DNA of 64,000 nucleotides, taken from contig NZ_JOMH01000001.1 in assembly GCF_000711245.1 (NCBI RefSeq), positions 1,234,830 to 1,298,829 of the forward strand. The letters run 5' to 3'. The number at the start of each line of letters is the position of its first letter. The stretch's first letter is position 1. The notes beneath the pieces were generated by a model. The model searched no databases and was not told the DNA's origin. It saw nothing but the letters and a program-made list of their open reading frames with translations. Both the position numbers and the translations under genes were made by a program. This document shows, piece by piece, positions 40,853 to 49,907 of the stretch. The DNA is from Polycyclovorans algicola TG408. GTDB taxonomy: Bacteria; Pseudomonadota; Gammaproteobacteria; Nevskiales; Nevskiaceae.

Positions 40853-42580
40853 ATGAAATTGAGTGATTCAACCGGCCCTGGAAAATTCATCTCACGACCG
40901 AAAGTGGGCATCCTTGGCGCCTCGATCCTGACTCTGGCCGCGCTGGCCGCTTGTTCAAGCGACAATAGCCGTTCTCCGCTGGTACCGGTGGACTTCGACG
41001 GTCAGGGGGTATTCGGTATACGTGGGTCCGCTGAGTTGATCCGGTTCAGTGTCGAAGCCCCTGAGACGGTTGAGTCGCTGGGAACGGTCAGTAGTCTGGG
41101 GACGGGTGAGTCGATAGTCGGTCTCGACTTCCGGCCCGCAGATGGCAACCTGCATGCGCTCACCAGCGCCGGACGTTCGCTGCTGATTGACCCAGAGACC
41201 GCCATGGCCACCGAGCTCCAGGCGATCATGGGCGACGGCACGATGCTCACCGCGAACCGAATCGGCGTCGACTTCAATCCCGCTGCCAACGCCCTTCGTA
41301 TCATCGGAGATGACGGCAAGAATCTGCGGGTGCCCACGGCGGCGCTCGTCAATCCGCCATCAATGGACGTGAGTACGCTGGTTGATGGCTTGATGGGTTA
41401 TCGCCAAGGTGTGACGGCTGCGGCGTACACGAACGCAGAGGTCGATCTCGACGGTACGGTGCTTTACGTCATCGATACTGAGAATGATCGCCTTTACACC
41501 CAGGACGCCAACCTCGGGCCGATGACGGTGGTGGGCGACTTGGGGGTCGATGCCACCGGCGCCAACGGTTACGACATCTACTACTCGGCGGCCGACATGG
41601 TGAACGAGCATTACGCGGCGCTGACGGTGGATGGCGAAAGTGGCCTCTACACCATCGACCCCGCCACCGGTGAGGCAAGTCTGCTGGGCGCGCTGCGCGG
41701 GGACAACTACGTCGCGGTTGTCGTGTCACGAGATGCTGACAGCCCTGCTGCGCAGCGCGAAGTGGCGGCCGTGGCGTCGGGTGCGACTGCCGACACGCTG
41801 GAGCCTTACACGCTGACCCTGGGATCCACGCCGGCGCTGGTCGACAGCGGTGAATCGCTGACCTTCAACGGCCTCATGGAGAGCGAGCGCCTTGTCGGCT
41901 TGGATATCCGCACGACATCGCTGGAAGTAGGTAAGGACACCGGCTACGCGTTGACCAGCGAGAGCCGGGTGGTTGCAGTGACCGACAGTGAGACAGACCC
42001 GACGGTTCTCGATCTGACCGAGGCCGTGACCCTGTCTGTGCCGCTCAACGGCAGTGAGTTCGGCGTCGACTTCAACCCCCGCGCTGATCTGCTGCGCATC
42101 GTGAGCGATACGGCGCAAAACCTGCGTGTGAACTTGCAAGCCGACCGTGTGCTCGCTGAAGAAGCGCGTGCCGCAGGCTTCGCCTTTGTCGACGGAACGC
42201 CGAGGGTGACCTCCACTGCGCCGCAGGTGGTGGCCACCGCCTATCGTGCGAGCAATCCCGGCATGGGCAATTTCCAGTACGCGCTGGACGCGCGCGACAG
42301 CTCACTGGCACGGGTTGCGGTGCCCAATGATGGTGCGCTGGTGCGCGTTGGTGCGCTGGGCGTCAGCTTGCCGCCCAACGGCGAAGACGCCGCCGAGCAG
42401 AGCCTCGACATTGCCACTTCGGGCGGTACCGAGTTGGGTCTCGCCGCGTTGCAGACGTCGGGTGCCGCGTTGTCGACGCTCTACGTTGTCGACCTCGAAA
42501 CTGGCGCGGCGACTGCCGTGGGTCCCATCGGGGACGAGGGTGTTGTGAGTGCAATCACCGTTGAGATCGTGACGCCGTAG
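40853..42580 (+). CDS. DUF4394 lipoprotein (paralogue 2)
   Basis: 575 residues; ATG 40853 follows CGGAG by 6 nt. Lipobox LAAC with lipidated Cys34 and Ser at +2. The same two-half DUF4394 architecture as its upstream neighbour, but without the Ser-Pro linker: VFGIRGSAELIRFS, IVGLDFRPADGNLHAL, GVDFNPAANALRIIGDDGKN, and in the second half GVDFNPRADLLRIVSDTAQN. It has its own 216-nt upstream region and terminator, so the copies are separately expressed. Surface-exposed or periplasmic role unknown. Confidence 0.8.
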   Translation: MKLSDSTGPGKFISRPKVGILGASILTLAALAACSSDNSRSPLVPVDFDGQGVFGIRGSAELIRFSVEAPETVESLGTVSSLGTGESIVGLDFRPADGNLHALTSAGRSLLIDPETAMATELQAIMGDGTMLTANRIGVDFNPAANALRIIGDDGKNLRVPTAALVNPPSMDVSTLVDGLMGYRQGVTAAAYTNAEVDLDGTVLYVIDTENDRLYTQDANLGPMTVVGDLGVDATGANGYDIYYSAADMVNEHYAALTVDGESGLYTIDPATGEASLLGALRGDNYVAVVVSRDADSPAAQREVAAVASGATADTLEPYTLTLGSTPALVDSGESLTFNGLMESERLVGLDIRTTSLEVGKDTGYALTSESRVVAVTDSETDPTVLDLTEAVTLSVPLNGSEFGVDFNPRADLLRIVSDTAQNLRVNLQADRVLAEEARAAGFAFVDGTPRVTSTAPQVVATAYRASNPGMGNFQYALDARDSSLARVAVPNDGALVRVGALGVSLPPNGEDAAEQSLDIATSGGTELGLAALQTSGAALSTLYVVDLETGAATAVGPIGDEGVVSAITVEIVTP

Positions 42581-42601
42581 CTTTGTGATGCAAGGTCGCA
42601 G

Positions 42602-42632
42602 AAAAAGGTCAGCCCTCGGGCTGGCCTTTTTT
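42602..42632. terminator. Bidirectional intrinsic terminator between DUF4394 paralogue 2 and lptB
   Basis: AAAAAGGTCAGCC / GGCTGGCCTTTTTT: a stem flanked by A and T tracts, so it can work on both strands for the convergent genes ending at 42580 (+) and 42653 (-). Confidence 0.92.
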
Positions 42633-42652
42633 GTGGACGCCACCGCTGACGG

Positions 42653-43387
42653 TCAGAGCCGAAACTGCTCGCCGAGATACACCTTGCGAACCGTCTCGTT
42701 ACTCAATAGCGCATCGGGTACGCCCTCGGCGATCACCCTTCCTTCGGCAAGGATGTACGCGCGCTCGCACAGCGACAGTGTTTCACGCACGTTGTGGTCG
42801 GTGATCAACACGCCGATACCGCGGTCGCGCAGGTGGTGGACGATGTTCTGTATGTCGCCCACCGCGATAGGGTCGACGCCCGCAAACGGCTCGTCCAGCA
42901 GAATGAAGCGTGGGTTGGCGGCCAGCGCCCGGGCGATCTCGGCGCGGCGGCGCTCACCGCCCGACAGCGCTTGCCCCTGGGCATCGCGAATATGGTCGAT
43001 GTGCAGCTCGCCGAGTAACCGGTCGAGCTCTTTCTGACGCGCGGCGCCGTCAAGATCGGCGCGGGTTTCGAGAATTGCCAGCACGTTGTCCTGCACCGAC
43101 ATCGACCGAAAAATGCTGGCCTCTTGTGGCAGGTAGCCAATGCCGCGACGGGCCCGCGCGTGCATCGGCATCTTCGTCAGGTTTTCGCCGTCGAGAACGA
43201 TCTCACCCTCGTCGGCGGGCACCAAGCCCACGACCATGTAGAACGATGTGGTCTTGCCGGCACCATTCGGGCCGAGCAAGCCAACGATTTCACCGGCGCG
43301 GACTTCGATGGACACGTCATGCACCACGGTGCGCTGCTTGTAGCGCTTGACCAAATTACGCGCCGCGAGGACTGATGCCTCCGTCAT
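42653..43387 (-). CDS. lptB: LPS export ABC transporter ATP-binding protein LptB
   Basis: 244 residues with Walker [10 protein letters not shown] (about 39-47), Q-loop YLPQEASIF, signature [15 protein letters not shown], Walker [15 protein letters not shown] and the switch histidine (LITDHNVRE). LptB2FG pulls lipopolysaccharide from the inner membrane into the LptC-LptA bridge. Its start overlaps lptA by 4 nt. In many gammaproteobacteria rpoN follows; here the operon ends at a terminator. Confidence 0.97.
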   Translation of the reverse strand: MTEASVLAARNLVKRYKQRTVVHDVSIEVRAGEIVGLLGPNGAGKTTSFYMVVGLVPADEGEIVLDGENLTKMPMHARARRGIGYLPQEASIFRSMSVQDNVLAILETRADLDGAARQKELDRLLGELHIDHIRDAQGQALSGGERRRAEIARALAANPRFILLDEPFAGVDPIAVGDIQNIVHHLRDRGIGVLITDHNVRETLSLCERAYILAEGRVIAEGVPDALLSNETVRKVYLGEQFRL

Positions 43388-44004
43388 GGCGTCGACTCCG
43401 GCGCAGGCGCGTCGTCCGCTTCGGTCTCGGCGGGTTCCGGTACAGGGTCGTCGTCCATGGCGTCGTCGCCATCGCGCAGGCGGCTGTTGTCGATGATGAT
43501 ACGAACCTGGTCGTCGTCATCGGCTGCGCGCCGCGCCTGCACCTGTCGTGCGGTCACGTTGTAGCGAATGGTCCGTCCCTCGACGCGGTCCTTGCCGCGG
43601 TCCAGGCGGGCGTCGCCGGTCAGCTCGATCCACTGGCTGGCGGCGTCGTAGGTGAGTTGTTGGGCCTGTGCCGAGACGCGGCCGTCGATGCGGGCATCAT
43701 CCTGATCGAGGCGGGCCGGTTGGCCATCCACCCGCACGAAGATGCCGTCGGCACGCTGTTCGAGTTGCAGTTGATCGCCGACCAAGGTGAAGCCTTCGGC
43801 GGTCATTTTGACGTTGCCGCGATAGTCCATGCGCTGCTCGTCGTTCCAGTCCACCTCATCGGCGGTGACGGTGATGGGCCCGGTCAAGGTCGGCGGCGCG
43901 CCCTGGGCCTGCGCGCCCGGCGCGAAGGCGGCCAACAGCAACAGGGCTGCCGCCGGCAACCCCCTGTCTTTCGCCCTAGCCCTGAGGTTCAGTGAAACGC
44001 ACAT
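43384..44004 (-). CDS. lptA: LPS transport periplasmic protein LptA
   Basis: 206 residues from ATG 44004, chosen because GAGGAG lies 6 nt upstream; it overlaps the lptC end by 29 nt. Signal peptide ([18 protein letters not shown]), then the OstA-type jellyroll ([36 protein letters not shown] and the repeat [21 protein letters not shown]). It bridges LptC to LptD across the periplasm. The C-terminus has an unusual acidic Asp/Pro/Glu-rich tail of about 25 residues ([16 protein letters not shown]). Confidence 0.92.
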   Translation of the reverse strand: MCVSLNLRARAKDRGLPAAALLLLAAFAPGAQAQGAPPTLTGPITVTADEVDWNDEQRMDYRGNVKMTAEGFTLVGDQLQLEQRADGIFVRVDGQPARLDQDDARIDGRVSAQAQQLTYDAASQWIELTGDARLDRGKDRVEGRTIRYNVTARQVQARRAADDDDQVRIIIDNSRLRDGDDAMDDDPVPEPAETEADDAPAPESTP

Positions 44005-44527
44005 TGACATCTCCTCGTAACCGAACCGAGCGGCCGGCCCAATCGCCCTCGAAACCCTGGGCGCGCGCTTCCGAGCCACGGTCGATCCAGGTCACGGCCT
44101 CGTCACTGGACAGCTGCTCTTGATCTCTGTCGACCCAGACGGTCACCGCTTCAAGCGTGGCGGGCGCGGCGCCATTGCGCTGCAGCGTGCCGGTGACCGG
44201 CGCGTCGAGCCGCAAGCGCGCGTCCTCACTGGCCTGGTGGCCGGATGGCGACTGCAATGACCACACATCATCGCCGCCCAGTTGATCAATGCGCAGTGCT
44301 TTGAGCCGCTTCTCGCCACCCGAAAAACCCTGCAGTTGGTCAGCCGAGGCCGACATGGCGACGTCGCCATCGGTGTCGAAGCGCTGCCACGTCGCGCCCT
44401 CAGCGACGTACTGCGGCGAACTTCCGACGCGTCTTTCAGCGTCGCCTGTCTCTTGATCGCCGGGCAGGTTGCGCAGGATCAGCAGTCCCACGGCGAGTGC
44501 TGCGATCAATTGCAGGGCACGAATCAT
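43976..44527 (-). CDS. lptC: LPS export system protein LptC
   Basis: 183 residues. One N-terminal membrane helix (about 3-19) and a periplasmic domain with the LptC-type block SSPQYVAEGATWQRFDTDGDVAMSA and EAVTVWVDRDQEQLSSDEAV. It docks on LptB2FG and hands LPS to LptA. Overlaps kdsC by 4 nt and lptA by 29 nt. Confidence 0.9.
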   Translation of the reverse strand: MIRALQLIAALAVGLLILRNLPGDQETGDAERRVGSSPQYVAEGATWQRFDTDGDVAMSASADQLQGFSGGEKRLKALRIDQLGGDDVWSLQSPSGHQASEDARLRLDAPVTGTLQRNGAAPATLEAVTVWVDRDQEQLSSDEAVTWIDRGSEARAQGFEGDWAGRSVRLRGDVNVRFTEPQG

Positions 44528-45039
44528 GGTGTGGCCTTTGCCGCCAACAGCAGGTCGATGACGTCGCGCACGGCCCCGCGTCCGCCATCATGGGTGCTGA
44601 CGAAATGCGCTGCCTTGCGTGCGGCATCGTGGGCATCCGCCGGCGCGCAGGCCAGACCGACGTGCTCGAACAATGCGACGTCCGGCAGGTCATCGCCCAC
44701 GTGCGCGCACTCGACGTCACTGAGACCCAGCCGGTCGCGAATATCGCGGTATGCGGGCAGCTTGTCTTCGCGGTCCAGCACGATGTTCTGCACCCCGAGG
44801 AATTGCAGGCGCGTCCGCATCGACTCGGACGGTCGGCCTGAGATCACGGCGATCTGGTAACCCGCCTTCAGCCACAGGCGGATGCCGTAACCGTCGCGCA
44901 CATAGTTGCTTTTGGTCTCTTCAAAGTTGGGGCCGATGTACAGGTTGCCGTCGGTCAGCACGCCATCGATGTCCAGAAACAGGCATTTGATTTTCGCCGC
45001 ACGGGTCATCAGGTCCGGGCTGGTCTTGACTGAGGTCAT
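44524..45039 (-). CDS. kdsC: 3-deoxy-D-manno-octulosonate 8-phosphate phosphatase KdsC
   Basis: 171 residues, a capless C0-type HAD phosphatase with FLDIDGVLTDG (nucleophile D23, acid/base D25), ISGRPSESMRTR and HVGDDLPDVALFEHVGLACAPADA. It removes phosphate from Kdo-8-P in the cytoplasm. Overlaps kdsD and lptC by 4 nt each, in the standard yrbG-kdsD-kdsC-lptC-lptA-lptB order. Confidence 0.96.
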   Translation of the reverse strand: MTSVKTSPDLMTRAAKIKCLFLDIDGVLTDGNLYIGPNFEETKSNYVRDGYGIRLWLKAGYQIAVISGRPSESMRTRLQFLGVQNIVLDREDKLPAYRDIRDRLGLSDVECAHVGDDLPDVALFEHVGLACAPADAHDAARKAAHFVSTHDGGRGAVRDVIDLLLAAKATP

Positions 45040-46007
45040 ACCACCCCTGCACGCAGTAATTCGTGCATGTGCACGATGCCGGCCAGATGTTGCCGCGCGT
45101 CGAGCACCAGCAGCGCCATGACCTTGTGCTGCTCCATTTTCGCGACCGCTTCAGCCGCCAACGCATTGGCGTCAATGGATTTGCCGCCCGGCGTCATGAC
45201 CTCGCGGATGGTCAGGGTTCGCAGGTCACGGTCCAGATCAAGGACTCTGCGCAGGTCACCGTCGGTGAACAAACCGGTCACCGTTTCGTCCCTGTTTTGG
45301 ACCACGACCATGCCCAGACCTTTTTGTGTCATGACCATCAGCGCATCGCGCAGCGGCACGTCGGCGGTCACGACCGGCAGGCGGTCGCCGTGGTGCATCA
45401 CGTCGGCCACTTTGAGCAGCAATCGGCGCCCCAACGCGCCGCCCGGATGCGACATTGCAAAGTCTTCAGGCTTGAACCCGCGCGCGTCCAGTAGCGCCAC
45501 GGCCAGCGCGTCACCCATCGCCAGGGTCGCGGTGGTCGAGGCGGTGGGTGCCAAATTGAGGGGGCAGGCTTCCATCGCCACCGACACGTCGAGGTGCACG
45601 TCTGCCGTATTGGCCAGGGTCGAGCCGGGTTTGCCGGTCATCGCCACCAGCGGCACCTGCATGCGCTTGAACAGCGGCAGCAGGGTGACGATTTCAGCCG
45701 TTTCGCCGGAGTTGCTCATCGCCAGCACCACGTCATCGCGGGTGATCATGCCCAGGTCGCCGTGGCTGGCTTCACCGGGATGCACGAAGAACGCCGGGGT
45801 GCCGGTCGAGGCCAGGGTGGCGGCAATCTTGCAGCCGATGTGGCCGCTTTTGCCCATGCCGGTCACGACCACGCGACCCTTGCAGGCCAGCAGGATGTCG
45901 CAGGCTCGGGCGAAGGCAGGATCGATGCGGTCAATCAAGGCATTCAGCGCGTCGCGCTCGATTTCGAGTGCGCGACGGCCCAAGGCCACCAACGAGGCAT
46001 CGCTCAT
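45036..46007 (-). CDS. kdsD: Arabinose 5-phosphate isomerase KdsD
   Basis: 323 residues. SIS domain (VVVTGMGKSGHIGCKIAATLASTGTPAFFVHPGEASHGDLGMI, then SNSGETAEI) followed by two CBS domains (DVMHHGDRLPVV and EVMTPGGKSID). It converts ribulose 5-phosphate to arabinose 5-phosphate, the first step to Kdo. Overlaps yrbG and kdsC by 4 nt. Confidence 0.96.
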   Translation of the reverse strand: MSDASLVALGRRALEIERDALNALIDRIDPAFARACDILLACKGRVVVTGMGKSGHIGCKIAATLASTGTPAFFVHPGEASHGDLGMITRDDVVLAMSNSGETAEIVTLLPLFKRMQVPLVAMTGKPGSTLANTADVHLDVSVAMEACPLNLAPTASTTATLAMGDALAVALLDARGFKPEDFAMSHPGGALGRRLLLKVADVMHHGDRLPVVTADVPLRDALMVMTQKGLGMVVVQNRDETVTGLFTDGDLRRVLDLDRDLRTLTIREVMTPGGKSIDANALAAEAVAKMEQHKVMALLVLDARQHLAGIVHMHELLRAGVV

Positions 46008-46969
46008 GTGGAAGTGCTCGTCATGATCAGGTAGGCGGTATACACAATGTAGGACGTTATGAGCACACCCCCTTCCACGCGATTAACGCGCGGCTGCCGG
46101 TTGCCGAATCCCCAGGCAAAGAGGAACAACAGTAGCGTGACACCGATCATCACCGGCAGGTCGCGGCCGACCATGCCGTCGGGCACGAGACCGGGCGCGA
46201 TCCACGCCGGCGCCTGCATGATCGCCAGCAGATTGAACAGGTTTGAGCCGAGGATATTGCCCAGTGCGATGTCGTTTTCGCCTTTCATGATGCCGGCGAC
46301 GCTGGCCGCAAGTTCCGGCAGGCTGGTGCCGATGGCGACCACGGTGAGCCCGATCACCAGGTCGGACACGCCAAATTGAGCGGCGATCTGCGTCGCGCCC
46401 CAGACCAGCGACTGCGAACTGACGACCAGCAGCAGCAGGCCGATCACGATCCACAGCGTCGCTTTGCCGGTGGGCAGTTTGTCGGGAATGGCATCGCCTT
46501 CGATCACCATCGGCGCTTCGCCGCGCTTGGCGCTGTAGACCATCCATGACAGAAAGCCGATGAGCCCGACGAGCAGCATCGCGCCGTCACGATAGGTCAG
46601 CCAGCCATCGAGACACATCAGATACACCGCGATGCTGACGCCCAGCACCATGGGAATCTCGACCTTGAGCACGCCGCGTTGAACGGTAAACGGCTTGAGC
46701 AGCGCCACCGCACCGAGAATCAGCGCCGTGTTGGCCAGGTTCGAGCCGATGGCGTTGCCCATCGAGATGCCGGGGCTGCCCTGGAAGGCGGCAATGATCG
46801 ACACCACCAGCTCGGGCGCCGAGGTGCCGAAACCGACAATCACCATGCCGACGATCAGCGGCGAGATGCCCATGGTGCGCGCCAGTCCGGCGCTGCCGTA
46901 GATGAAGCGGTCGGCAGACCAGACCAGCAAAGCCAAACCCACGATCACGGCGGCCCAGGACAGGAGCAT
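46004..46969 (-). CDS. yrbG: Calcium/sodium antiporter YrbG family
   Basis: 321 residues with about ten membrane segments in two inverted halves, each carrying the CaCA alpha-repeat (VGFGTSAPELVVSIIAAFQG with GNAIGSNLANTALILG; AIGTSLPELAASVAG with GNILGSNLFNLLAI). It is the first gene of the kds-lpt operon, as in E. coli. Cation specificity is inferred from family. Confidence 0.93.
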   Translation of the reverse strand: MLLSWAAVIVGLALLVWSADRFIYGSAGLARTMGISPLIVGMVIVGFGTSAPELVVSIIAAFQGSPGISMGNAIGSNLANTALILGAVALLKPFTVQRGVLKVEIPMVLGVSIAVYLMCLDGWLTYRDGAMLLVGLIGFLSWMVYSAKRGEAPMVIEGDAIPDKLPTGKATLWIVIGLLLLVVSSQSLVWGATQIAAQFGVSDLVIGLTVVAIGTSLPELAASVAGIMKGENDIALGNILGSNLFNLLAIMQAPAWIAPGLVPDGMVGRDLPVMIGVTLLLFLFAWGFGNRQPRVNRVEGGVLITSYIVYTAYLIMTSTST

Positions 46970-47029
46970 GAACAGTCAATGTTGAAGACGGATGCGCATT
47001 GTAGGCGGCGACGGCGCCAGACTTCGGTT

Positions 47030-48229
47030 TCAGTTTTGGCGTCGCCAACCCGCCGCGAAGAAGCCGTCGGTCTGGTGCCGGTGTGGCCACAGCCTGAGTT
47101 GCACTGCGTCGCCGCCCTCGGGCAATTTCAGTGGGCAGGGACTGAAGTCGGGGTGGACATCGGCAAAGGCCGCCACCACCGCTTCGTTCTCGGCCATCAG
47201 CACGCTGCAGGTGGCGTAGACCAACCAGCCGCCGGGCGCCACGAAGCGCGCGGCACCGGCCAGCACTTGGCCTTGCAGTTCGACCAACGCGGCGAGATCG
47301 GGTGTGTCGAGTCGTCGTTCCGGCGCGCGTCGCAGGCTGCCAGTGCCCGAACACGGCGCATCGACCAGCACGCCGTCAAACCGCCTTTCGCGCTCGGGCG
47401 GGAAGGGCAGCACCTGAATCATCGCGCCCGCGTGCTCGGCGCGGGGCATCAGTCTTTTCAGTCGCGCCGCATCAAAGTCGGTTGCGGCGACTGAACCGCC
47501 CTCGTCTAGCAGCGCGGCCATGGCCAGCGCTTTGCCGCCCGCGCCGGCGCAGTAATCGAGCACCGATTCATGCGCCTGCAGCGGCAGACAGTGAACCAGC
47601 CACTGGCTGCCCTCGTCCTGCGGCGTAATGGCGCCGCTGCGCAGCAGTGGGTCGCCATTGGGCAGGCGCCGGGACAGGCGAACCCCGTCGGGTGACCACG
47701 GCGTGGGCGCGGCGTCAATGCTGCGCGCCGCAAGGTCGGCCAGTACGGCATCGCGCGTTGCCAGCAAGCGGTTCACACGAAAGTCCACGGTGCCCGGCTG
47801 GTTGAGCGCCGCCGCCGCCGCCCGCCATTCCGCCTCGGGCAAGGTGCGGGCGAAATCAGTCGCCATGACCTCGGGTAGGTTGGCGCGGATGGACCAGGGC
47901 TCGGCGGCGGTCTCGACCAACTTGGTGAGCAGCGCGGCCGAATCGTCAATGCCCAAATGTTCCAACGTGGCAGCGTCGCACTCGAAATGGTCGTGCAACA
48001 CCGCGCCAATCAGCGCGTTGGGGTTTTGGCCGAGCCGCGCGGTCAGCCGCCGCCAGTCGCGCAAGACGCCGTAGATCAGGGCGCTGAGATGGGCACGGTC
48101 GCGGCCACCCATCTGTTTGTGGGCGCGAAAGTGCGCGGCAAGAATGGCGTCGGCCGGAGTCTCGCGGGCCATCACCGTGCCGAGCAGGGCGATGGCCTGC
48201 CGTACCTGCGTGGGGTGGGGCGCCTTCAT
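47030..48229 (-). CDS. RsmB/NOP-family rRNA m5C methyltransferase
   Basis: 399 residues from ATG 48229, which overlaps the phrB stop by 4 nt. N-terminal NusB-like helical part (about 1-160), a ferredoxin-like RsmB segment, then a SAM-binding core with VLDYCAGAGGKALAMA, catalytic DAPCSGTGSLRR and YATCSV cysteines. It probably methylates cytosine 967 of 16S rRNA or a related base. Shorter than E. coli RsmB (429), and located away from fmt/def, so the exact target is uncertain. Confidence 0.88.
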   Translation of the reverse strand: MKAPHPTQVRQAIALLGTVMARETPADAILAAHFRAHKQMGGRDRAHLSALIYGVLRDWRRLTARLGQNPNALIGAVLHDHFECDAATLEHLGIDDSAALLTKLVETAAEPWSIRANLPEVMATDFARTLPEAEWRAAAAALNQPGTVDFRVNRLLATRDAVLADLAARSIDAAPTPWSPDGVRLSRRLPNGDPLLRSGAITPQDEGSQWLVHCLPLQAHESVLDYCAGAGGKALAMAALLDEGGSVAATDFDAARLKRLMPRAEHAGAMIQVLPFPPERERRFDGVLVDAPCSGTGSLRRAPERRLDTPDLAALVELQGQVLAGAARFVAPGGWLVYATCSVLMAENEAVVAAFADVHPDFSPCPLKLPEGGDAVQLRLWPHRHQTDGFFAAGWRRQN

Positions 48230-49632
48230 CCCTTGATCGCGGCGTAGGCGGTCAAGGCGCGTTCGCGACCCACCTTCAAATCGATAATGGGGCGGTAGTC
48301 GGCCGGCGGCACTGCCGCGGTCCACGGCGCGTGGAGGGCCTTGGGCGGCAGCGAGCTGACTTCTGGCACCCAGCGTTTCAGGTAGACGCCATCGGCATCG
48401 AATTTCTCACTCTGCAACTGCGGGTTGAAGACGCGAAAGTAAGGTGCCGCATCGGCGCCGCAGCCGGCAGCCCACTGCCAGCCCAGGGTGTTGCTGGCCA
48501 GACTGGCATCGACCAGCGTGTCCCAGAACCAGCGCGCGCCCTCTTGCCAGGGAATCAGTAAGTGCTTGGTGAGCAGGCTGGCGACAATCATCCGCACGCG
48601 GTTGTGCATCCAGCCGGTGGTCCACAGCTCGCGCATGCCGGCATCGACGATGGGAATACCGGTGTGGCCGCGCTGCCAGGCGCGCAGGTCGTCGGCGTAG
48701 TCGTCGGGTTTGCGCCACGGAAAGCGGCCGAACTTGTCCTGGTAGAGCGCCTGATCCGGCGTCTGCGGGAAGTGATAAAGCAGGTGATGGGCAAACTCGC
48801 GCCAGCCAAGTTCGCGGATGAAGTGAATGGCCTGGGCACTCACCGGCCCCTGCCGACGTATCGCCGCGAGCGCCTGCTGCGGGCTGATTTCACCAAAGTG
48901 CAGGTGCGGTGACAGGCTTGACGTACCCGCTTCGGCGGGCAGGTCGCGGCGGGCCTTGTATTGGTTCACCGGCCCTTCGGCAAACTCGACAAGCCGGTCC
49001 AGCGCACCGGCCTCGCCCGGCGTCCAGCGCTCGGGGAACGCCGCCGCCCACGGCAGCGTCGGCAACAGGTCCAGGTCATCAAGCGTCAGCGACGTGATCG
49101 ATGCGCCGCCCCAGTCGCCCTTGGGAATGGCCGATGGGTCGCGTGCGTCTTGCAGACGCGGTTCGCCGTTGCGCCAGAACGGTGAGAACACCTTGTACGG
49201 ATTGTCGGACTGGGTCTGCAGCGCCCAGGGCTCGAACAACAGCGCGCTATTGTGGCTTTGCGCGGCAATGCCCTCGGCCTTCAGCGCCGACTTGATGGCG
49301 GCGTCACGTTCGCGTAGGGCCGGTTCGTAAAGCCGATTCCAATACACCGCTTGAGCGCCGGTTTCATTGATCAGCCCACGCAGCGTCGCCAGACTCTCGC
49401 CGCGCCGGATGATCAGCCGTCCGCCGCGCTCGGCGATGGCCTTCTCAAGTGCGGCAAGGCTGTGATGCCGCCACCAGTCGCTGGCCCCGCCCGGTTGCCA
49501 CGGCGCTTCCTCGTCCGGGGCGTGCACATACACCGCAATCACCCGCTCAGCCGACCGCATGGCGGCCACCAACGCAGGGTTGTCGTGCAGGCGAAAGTCG
49601 CGGCGAAACCAGATGAGGGCGGTGTGTGACAT
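48226..49632 (-). CDS. phrB: Deoxyribodipyrimidine photolyase PhrB
   Basis: 468 residues from ATG 49632 (E. coli 472). N-terminal photolyase alpha/beta domain (ALIWFRRDFRLHDNPAL) and C-terminal FAD-binding helical domain with LSPHLHFGEISPQQ, ELGWREFAHHLLYHFP, the WMHNRVRMIVASLLTK block, and DASLASNTLGWQWAAGCGADAAPYFRVFNP. It reverts cyclobutane pyrimidine dimers using light. Forms an overlapping pair with the RsmB-like gene. Confidence 0.95.
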   Translation of the reverse strand: MSHTALIWFRRDFRLHDNPALVAAMRSAERVIAVYVHAPDEEAPWQPGGASDWWRHHSLAALEKAIAERGGRLIIRRGESLATLRGLINETGAQAVYWNRLYEPALRERDAAIKSALKAEGIAAQSHNSALLFEPWALQTQSDNPYKVFSPFWRNGEPRLQDARDPSAIPKGDWGGASITSLTLDDLDLLPTLPWAAAFPERWTPGEAGALDRLVEFAEGPVNQYKARRDLPAEAGTSSLSPHLHFGEISPQQALAAIRRQGPVSAQAIHFIRELGWREFAHHLLYHFPQTPDQALYQDKFGRFPWRKPDDYADDLRAWQRGHTGIPIVDAGMRELWTTGWMHNRVRMIVASLLTKHLLIPWQEGARWFWDTLVDASLASNTLGWQWAAGCGADAAPYFRVFNPQLQSEKFDADGVYLKRWVPEVSSLPPKALHAPWTAAVPPADYRPIIDLKVGRERALTAYAAIKG

Positions 49633-49907
49633 CAGCCAAGGCTCGAACAGGGGCCAACGACTATAGAGAGCGCCAGCGCTTGTGACCACGCGCCGAGTCG
49701 TCGGCGACCGATCCACTCGGGCGTCATTACATTGCCTTTTTCAATGGATCGATGCCCGATGCCGATGGTATTCGAAGCTTCACTGAACTGAAGCGGTTCC
49801 GAAATCACCCCCGATCAGCATGGCCACCGTTCTCCGGCGCGGCAGTGCGGCCATTCAGTCGCCCTGCGCCGGGTCATCCGAGATGGCTCATTCAACACAG
49901 GGGATTG

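Noticed and set aside
49633-49907. Fur or Pho control element before the TonB receptor
   Set aside because: The 275-nt region has small dyads (for example CTTCA-CTGAAC-TGAAG near 49779) but nothing matching a Fur or PhoB consensus.
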